Source: an uncultured Eubacteriales bacterium
GTDB lineage: Bacteria > Bacillota > Clostridia > Oscillospirales > Acutalibacteraceae
DNA length: 11,465 nucleotides
Assembly: GCA_934444695.1 (NCBI GenBank)
Contig: CAKSDF010000051.1
Span: forward strand, 1-11,465
Reading direction: 5' to 3'
The first letter of the stretch is position 1. Each line of letters begins with the position of its first letter. Positions 7,354 to 11,465 of this stretch are shown here, in pieces. The notes below the pieces were generated by a model. The model searched no databases, was not told the origin of the DNA, and worked only from the letters and a program-made list of their open reading frames with translations. A program made the translations under genes and the position numbers.

Positions 7354-7359
7354 TATAAT
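7330..7359 (+). promoter_or_regulatory. Promoter of the MerR-family gene
   Basis: TTGACC (7330-7335), 18 nt, then a perfect TATAAT (7354-7359). The expected start of transcription, near 7366, falls at the left edge of the inverted-repeat operator, so a bound regulator should block this promoter and give autorepression. Its -10 box directly abuts the -10 box of the opposing promoter (7360-7365). Confidence 0.65.
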
Positions 7360-7390
7360 ATTATAACTTGAACATCAATGTTCAAGTCAA
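7360..7390 (-). promoter_or_regulatory. MerR-type promoter with 19-bp spacer, reading toward the surface-protein gene
   Basis: On the minus strand TTGACT (7385-7390) and TATAAT (7360-7365) are separated by 19 nt (7366-7384). Elongated 19-20-bp spacers filled by a dyad are the hallmark of promoters activated by MerR-family proteins, which twist the DNA to realign -35 and -10. The dyad operator occupies this spacer. The first gene downstream is the wall-anchored protein at 7167. Confidence 0.75.
7366..7387. promoter_or_regulatory. MerR-family operator (perfect inverted repeat)
   Basis: The arms ACTTGAACAT (7366-7375) and ATGTTCAAGT (7378-7387) are perfect complements separated by CA. The centre lies within the 19-bp spacer of the minus-strand promoter, and the right arm overlaps three bases of its -35 box. 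A single such site next to a divergently transcribed merR gene is the standard arrangement for this regulator family. Confidence 0.85.
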
Positions 7391-7420
7391 TAGGTTTTAA
7401 GGCTTTTTTACATATTTTTT

Positions 7421-7450
7421 TGCGCTTTTTTAGGAGTGTTTTAAAGCGCA
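7421..7450 (+). other. Hairpin in the merR leader
   Basis: TGCGCTTT (7421-7428) and AAAGCGCA (7443-7450) pair perfectly around a 14-nt loop that contains AGGAG. No T-run follows, so it is not a terminator. It lies 13 nt before the AAAAGGAG site of merR and might influence translation or mRNA stability. The role is unknown. Confidence 0.4.
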
Positions 7451-7476
7451 CTAAAACCATTCAAAAGGAGAATTTT

Positions 7477-8247
7477 ATGAAAGACGGGCTTTTTAAAATC
7501 GGTAAAGTAACAAAAGCGGTAGGACTCACCCGCCGCATAATTATAAACTACGAAACAATGGGTATCTTAACCCCTGCATACCGCGACGAGCAAAGCGGAT
7601 TCAGATATTATTCGGCCGACAATATTGTCCACATCCGTCTTATCCGCGCACTTCAGAACTTGGGGCTTTCTCTTGAAGAAATCAAAAGCTACTTTCACGA
7701 TTCGGCCTATCTTTCGAAGGAGATCGACCGACTTGTACTGCTGAGAAATCAGCTCGACCAATACATAGCCCAGCTCCGTTTAAGGCAGACAAATTCCGAA
7801 AACGCAGAAATAATAAAGGTTACACTGCCGGAATTTTCGGCCTATTGCGTCGATTACAGCGGTCTTGACCTTTCGCAGAAAACCGCCAAGCTAAGACAGA
7901 CCTACATCGATGCCGTCAAAAAATATCCCATCGACCACGAGAACAAGATGTGCACAAGTATTCCCATCGGTCGGGAAAAGGTTGGAACATTTATAATCCC
8001 CGTTTTGAAAAAATGCCGTGGAAAAGACATCCGTACCTTTCCCCAAACCACCGCCATTTGCATATACTTCCGCGGTCCTTACGAAAATTTCCCCGCCGTT
8101 CACCGCCGCCTTCTTGATTATGCAAAAGAACACAAAATGACCCCCAACGGATATTTCAGAAATATTTATATGGAAGGGCCTCCCACCCACGGTGATGATA
8201 AAAGTTCTTACATTACGCAAATCGCCCTGCCGATAAAATTTGTTTAA
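7477..8247 (+). CDS. MerR-family transcriptional regulator with BmrR/GyrI-like effector domain
   Basis: The protein has 256 residues. ATG 7477 has AAAAGGAG 6 nt upstream; an open stretch before it reads as leader sequence. Residues 5-75 form the winged helix-turn-helix (LFKIGKVTKAVGLTRRII, then YETMGILTPAYRD, SGFRYYSADNI and LQNLGLSLEEIKSYF). Residues ~78-108 fit the antiparallel coiled-coil dimer helix. Residues 111-256 resemble the GyrI-like/AraC effector-binding fold found in BmrR and TipA-type regulators, ending PPTHGDDKSSYITQIALPI. This predicts sensing of a small organic molecule; the Cys pair used by metal-sensing MerR proteins after the coiled coil is not seen. The divergent promoter with a dyad in a 19-bp spacer makes the surface-protein gene the likely target, together with merR itself. 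The ligand is unknown. Confidence 0.9.
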   Translation: MKDGLFKIGKVTKAVGLTRRIIINYETMGILTPAYRDEQSGFRYYSADNIVHIRLIRALQNLGLSLEEIKSYFHDSAYLSKEIDRLVLLRNQLDQYIAQLRLRQTNSENAEIIKVTLPEFSAYCVDYSGLDLSQKTAKLRQTYIDAVKKYPIDHENKMCTSIPIGREKVGTFIIPVLKKCRGKDIRTFPQTTAICIYFRGPYENFPAVHRRLLDYAKEHKMTPNGYFRNIYMEGPPTHGDDKSSYITQIALPIKFV

Positions 8248-8248
8248 T

Positions 8249-8311
8249 GCAGCACCTGCGTTTGCGGTAACAGTGCCCGCGTTTACGATAAACATTCCTG
8301 CTCCCACCGTT
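8249..8311. repeat. Weak 21-nt periodic repeat after merR
   Basis: Three imperfect 21-nt units (8249-8269, 8270-8290, 8291-8311) follow the merR stop. Read in one plus frame they give PAFAVT, PAFTIN and PAPTVL; units 1 and 2 match at about 14 of 21 positions. No start with a ribosome binding site was found on either strand. It may be a remnant of a repetitive coding sequence or chance. Nothing else was recognised in 8248-8365. Confidence 0.3.
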
Positions 8312-8365
8312 TTATCCGTGGCGGTGCAGCCGCATACCGTCGCACTCCCTTCCTGCTCTATAAGC

Positions 8366-8413
8366 AAACGGCCGGACGAATTGTCAGTTGAACTGACATT
8401 CGTCCGGCCGTTT
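8366..8413. terminator. Long bidirectional terminator between merR and the tfoX-like gene
   Basis: Arms at 8366-8388 and 8391-8413 form a stem of about 22 bp with one bulged T and a very tight loop around GTTGAAC. On the plus strand the arm ends in TTTT and is followed by a T-rich stretch. On the minus strand the arm ends CCGTTT and then GCTTATA, a poorer T-tract. It lies only 9 nt past the stop of the minus-strand operon and about 120 nt past the merR stop, which fits termination of both converging units. Confidence 0.85.
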
Positions 8414-8422
8414 TATTACTGT

Positions 8423-8749
8423 TTATTGTTTATTATTTCTTTTTTTCGGCAAAGGCCCTGTTTCACGAAGTATAGGGATAAGCTTTTCGGCAAGCTCGGT
8501 ATCTTCAATATCGAGAAAATAATGCTCTTTAGCCCCATCATAAGGAAATCCGACATCACAATGTTTCATCACTTCCGAGATTTCGGGCAGCTTTTTGACG
8601 AAAACCGTATTGTCGCACACAAGCAGCACAGGTCTGTCGTCAACATAGACCATATATTCGCCGAACATCTTTTTATACCGCGCATTTTCGGTGCCGATTT
8701 GACCGAGGCTTTCCATTACAAACTCAATATAATCGTTTGTCGTGGCCAT
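8423..8749 (-). CDS. TfoX N-terminal domain protein
   Basis: This 108-residue protein starts at ATG 8749 (MATTNDYIEFVMESLGQIG) and contains the TfoX/Sxy N-domain signature RYKKMFGEYMVYVDDRPVLL followed by VFVKKL. It lacks the C-terminal domain of full-length TfoX/Sxy, the competence regulator of Gammaproteobacteria. Such single-domain proteins are common in Firmicutes and their role is unknown, so competence should not be assumed. The start codon lies 4 nt after the stop codon of the upstream glycoside hydrolase gene. No good ribosome binding site is visible, which suggests translational coupling. An upstream ATG at 8818 would add 23 residues overlapping the hydrolase gene, without family similarity. 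It is the last gene of the upp operon. Confidence 0.85.
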   Translation of the reverse strand: MATTNDYIEFVMESLGQIGTENARYKKMFGEYMVYVDDRPVLLVCDNTVFVKKLPEISEVMKHCDVGFPYDGAKEHYFLDIEDTELAEKLIPILRETGPLPKKRNNKQ

Positions 8750-8753
8750 AAAT

Positions 8754-10805
8754 TTATCTGTAATGTCTCGGCAGTTTCTCGCGGTATTCCATAAGCAAGC
8801 TGCCGGGAGCACTTTCAAGGGCTACATTATAGCTCATAAGCTCGGCACCAGAAAGCACCTCGGTCTTTGCCTTTTCATAGCCATAGTAGAAATCGACCTC
8901 ATATTTTTTCCTGGGGTCGAGACCCTTAAGGCCGATAGTGGCCATGGGATAGGGAGAATTATCTCTGCGGAAAACAAAGACGCAGCCCTTGCTCTCCTCG
9001 GGAACATTATACTGATAGGAGCACCAGGAATAAGGATCGTAACCATCGTTTATAAGGCGGTAGAAATCACCTAAGAAATACTGGCGGAGTCTTCTGACCT
9101 CGGCATAAGCCTTGCGAAGCTCAGCCTTGTCGAAGTCGGGCTTTCTAAGGTCCATATTAATGGTAAGGCCGCCGTTAAATCCGCTTCTCACGGTATAGGG
9201 ATCATAGTTGCAGGTAGCGCAGACCGTGAAAGGAATAAAGCGGTTAAGACTCATATTAATGGTCTGATTGAGCACGGGATGGCGGAGCATATCGCCAAGC
9301 ACGTGATACCACACCGATGTATCGGTTCTCCACAGAGAATAGGAACGGGAGCAAAGCTCAAGATCGAGTCTTGTGCCGCCGCCGCAGCAATTGTCGACGA
9401 TAAGGCCGGGATTGCGCTCGCGGATGCCGTCCCACAGCTTATAAAGTCCCTCGACCACCTTAATTTCCAGTACGCCTTCGCGGTTTTCCTCCTCGTTGGC
9501 GAAAACATCTCCCCAGTGGATACCGTCATCGGTTCTGAAAACATCCACGCCGTAGGTCTTGATGCACTCGTCAAGGTAACGGATCATATAGTCGAGAGCC
9601 TCTTCGCTTGCCATATTGAGGGTACCGCCCTTGCGGCCTGGCTCGTGAAGAATATACTCGGGATGCTCGTTGGCCATGGTACAGTTTTCGGGATAAAACT
9701 CGGGAGAGAACCACAGCATAAACTTATAGCCCTTTTCGTGAGCTATGTCGCCGAGAATCTTAACACCTCTCGGATAACGCTCGTGGTCGACGTTCTTCTC
9801 GATGGGGAAGGTGTAATTTCCCTGGCCTGCAGGGAAACCGCCTACGTGCCACCAGGCATCGTGCCAATAAAGCTCTGCACCGGTGTCGTCCATAACATTC
9901 TGCACCCAGTTGATCTCGTTTTCGCCGTTGGTGGCATTTTCATCGGGGCAGGGGGAAGAAATGGGCGGGAACATAATTTTTCCGTCGGTATCTCTCGGAG
10001 CGATGTAATTTATGTAGGCTCTGCGGAAGGCATTGTATCCGTCCTCAGGCTCGCCCTCCCAGTATACATACATAACTCTGGGCATACGGAGCTTTTCGCC
10101 CGGCTTCATATAGAAATTGCAGCGTTTAAGCCCGCCCTTAAAGGACATAACTCCCTCTTTTATGTGGAAATATGCCTTCCAGAATCCGCTCCAACCGAGA
10201 GCAAGACAAACTCCGCCGCCCGGCCAGTCGGTTATAAAATAGGGAGAATAATATTCTCCGCAGGAGCAGCCGGTGCATTCAAAACTTTCGTCCTCTTTAA
10301 GGGTCTTGAACTCCTCGCTCATTTCCTCAAGAGTGGCGTATTTGCAGCCCTCGTTGCCGCGCATAAGGTGGATCATGGGGCGCTTTTCGTCGTCCATGGT
10401 GTACTTGGGATTTTCCCAGTGAGAGGACATATCCACAGGTCCCTCAAAAGGCGGGGTAAATTTAAGGTCATAGGCATTTATTTCGGTCAACTGCTTGGTG
10501 TTTTTGCTGCCGGTGTTTTCAAAGTACACCGTAAAATCGACCACGCGATTGTCATAAAAATGACCCTTCATCTCAACCGCAAGGCCGTCCTCAAGAACGG
10601 TGCGGCGGAAAATTTCCTGATTGTTTTCCTCTCCGGTAACCTTTTCTTCGCACTTTGCTTCGTGGAGAGAAATTTCTTTTCCGTCATATTTAAAACTTAC
10701 CGGAATGCCCTTGGGGAAGGCAGCGGTATGAGAGCTTTTCTGTGTTCCCTGCTCGTCTTTTCCCGAAAGCATGCTGATACAGTCGTCGTTACAAATCATT
10801 GCCAT
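8754..10805 (-). CDS. GH36-like (clan GH-D) alpha-galactosidase-type glycoside hydrolase
   Basis: The protein has 683 residues, no signal peptide and is probably cytoplasmic. ATG 10805 has GGAGG 9 nt upstream; a second ATG two codons later is worse placed. An N-terminal beta-sandwich (about 1-270) precedes a (beta/alpha)8 barrel (about 280-590) and a C-terminal beta domain. Barrel landmarks are LYWHDAWW (Asp316), FMLWFSPE (365-369), VDVFRTDDG with Asp426 as candidate nucleophile, and CCGGGTRLDLE (473-483) leading to LWRTDTS with Asp495 as candidate acid/base. The order and the ~70-residue spacing of the two aspartates fit GH36 alpha-galactosidases. The canonical KWD around the nucleophile reads RTDD and the SCSGGG motif reads NCCGGG, so this is a divergent subgroup and the exact sugar specificity is uncertain. 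It sits 21 nt after upp and 4 nt before the tfoX-like gene, with no transporter or sugar regulator beside it. Confidence 0.8.
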   Translation of the reverse strand: MAMICNDDCISMLSGKDEQGTQKSSHTAAFPKGIPVSFKYDGKEISLHEAKCEEKVTGEENNQEIFRRTVLEDGLAVEMKGHFYDNRVVDFTVYFENTGSKNTKQLTEINAYDLKFTPPFEGPVDMSSHWENPKYTMDDEKRPMIHLMRGNEGCKYATLEEMSEEFKTLKEDESFECTGCSCGEYYSPYFITDWPGGGVCLALGWSGFWKAYFHIKEGVMSFKGGLKRCNFYMKPGEKLRMPRVMYVYWEGEPEDGYNAFRRAYINYIAPRDTDGKIMFPPISSPCPDENATNGENEINWVQNVMDDTGAELYWHDAWWHVGGFPAGQGNYTFPIEKNVDHERYPRGVKILGDIAHEKGYKFMLWFSPEFYPENCTMANEHPEYILHEPGRKGGTLNMASEEALDYMIRYLDECIKTYGVDVFRTDDGIHWGDVFANEEENREGVLEIKVVEGLYKLWDGIRERNPGLIVDNCCGGGTRLDLELCSRSYSLWRTDTSVWYHVLGDMLRHPVLNQTINMSLNRFIPFTVCATCNYDPYTVRSGFNGGLTINMDLRKPDFDKAELRKAYAEVRRLRQYFLGDFYRLINDGYDPYSWCSYQYNVPEESKGCVFVFRRDNSPYPMATIGLKGLDPRKKYEVDFYYGYEKAKTEVLSGAELMSYNVALESAPGSLLMEYREKLPRHYR

Positions 10806-10826
10806 AAGTATGTTCCTCCGAAAAAA

Positions 10827-11456
10827 TTACAGTGTGCCGAAAATTCTGTCGCCGGCATCGCCGAGACCGGGTACGATATATGCACTTTCGTTGAGCTTTT
10901 CGTCAACCGCAGCGGTAAACACAGGTACATCGGGATGAGCCTCGGTGAAGGCCTTAAGTCCTTCGGGAGCGGCGATCATACAAACGAATTTAATGCTGTG
11001 GGGCTTTCTCTCCTTGATCTGAGAAACGGCATCGATAGCCGAGCCGCCGGTAGCAAGCATGGGATCGACAACAATAACGTCTCTCTCGGGCATATCCTCG
11101 GGCAGCTTGCAGTAATATTCAACCGGCTTGTGGGTATCGGGATCGCGATAAAGACCGATGTGTCCGACCTTTGCGGCGGGAAGCAGGGTCATCATACCGT
11201 CGACCATTCCGAGACCTGCGCGGAGAATGGGCACAACAACCAGCTTTCTGCCGGCAACCACCTTGGTAGTGGTCTTCTGAATGGGGGTTTCGATCTCGAT
11301 GTCCATAAGGGGCAGATCGCGGGTTGCTTCATAGCAAAGCAGAGTGGCGATTTCCGATACAAGTGCACGGAATTCCTTGGAGCCGGTGTCCTTTTTGCGG
11401 ATAAAGGTCAGCTTATGCTGAACGAGAGGATGGTTTACGACTGTTACATTTTCCAT
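10827..11456 (-). CDS. upp: Uracil phosphoribosyltransferase
   Basis: This enzyme makes UMP from uracil and PRPP in pyrimidine salvage in the cytoplasm. It is 209 residues long, the normal size, and complete: ATG 11456 begins MENVTVVNHPLVQHKLTFIR, the usual family N-terminus. The PRPP loop reads VIVVDPMLATGGSA (127-140), the PILRAGLGM segment is at 76-84, and the uracil-binding segment is YIVPGLGDAGDRIFGTL at the C-terminus. The upstream promoter and ribosome binding site lie beyond the right edge. The next gene starts 21 nt downstream with no terminator, so upp appears to head, or sit within, an operon with the glycoside hydrolase. Confidence 0.98.
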   Translation of the reverse strand: MENVTVVNHPLVQHKLTFIRKKDTGSKEFRALVSEIATLLCYEATRDLPLMDIEIETPIQKTTTKVVAGRKLVVVPILRAGLGMVDGMMTLLPAAKVGHIGLYRDPDTHKPVEYYCKLPEDMPERDVIVVDPMLATGGSAIDAVSQIKERKPHSIKFVCMIAAPEGLKAFTEAHPDVPVFTAAVDEKLNESAYIVPGLGDAGDRIFGTL

Positions 11457-11465
11457 AGTATATTC

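Noticed and set aside
7378..7476. N-terminal extension of the MerR protein
   Set aside because: It would start inside the operator and encode a Phe/Lys-rich stretch foreign to the family. ATG 7477 has AAAAGGAG at good spacing.
7891..8367. 158-codon minus-strand frame opposite merR
   Set aside because: It is largely antisense to a clear regulator gene, has no ribosome binding site and no recognised domain.

Overview
The window looks like a chromosomal segment of a Gram-positive, low-to-mid GC Firmicute, probably a gut-type Clostridia member. The reasons are strong GGAGG-type ribosome binding sites, sigma-A-like promoters (TTGaca, 17 bp, TATAAT), a cell-wall surface protein with a C-terminal sorting signal and extracellular Cys/His repeat modules, and a YczE/DUF6198-type membrane protein. 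No phage, IS element, CRISPR array, tRNA or rRNA was seen. The genus cannot be fixed from sequence reading alone.

Layout from left to right. (1) 1-648, minus strand: the N-terminal part of a multi-pass membrane protein (DUF6198/YczE-like), cut by the window edge, with a clear promoter at 728-756. (2) 850-3276, plus strand: a promoter, a short leader with a terminator-like hairpin, a class I glutamine amidotransferase-like gamma-glutamyl hydrolase (peptidase C26), then pyruvate kinase. Downstream lies a degenerate ~14-bp tandem repeat. (3) 3475-7390, minus strand: a 1171-residue secreted, wall-anchored protein with a beta-helix-like region, an Ig-like domain, Cys/His modules, three near-identical 48-residue repeats and an NPKSG sorting motif, ended by a strong terminator. 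(4) 7330-8247, plus strand: a MerR-family regulator with a BmrR/GyrI-like ligand domain, transcribed divergently from the surface protein. (5) 8366-11456, minus strand: a probable operon upp - GH36-like glycoside hydrolase - TfoX N-domain protein (gaps of 21 and 4 nt). It converges on merR at a long terminator hairpin.

The most notable point is the control region between merR and the surface-protein gene. A perfect 10+2+10 inverted repeat fills a 19-bp spacer between TTGACT and TATAAT on the minus strand. This is the textbook geometry of a MerR-activated promoter, and here it points at the surface protein. The plus-strand merR promoter is interleaved with it: the two -10 boxes abut, and the operator covers the expected merR start site. 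The sequence therefore suggests a small-molecule-sensing switch that activates a wall-anchored adhesin-like protein and represses its own gene. The other genes (pyruvate kinase, uracil phosphoribosyltransferase) are housekeeping.
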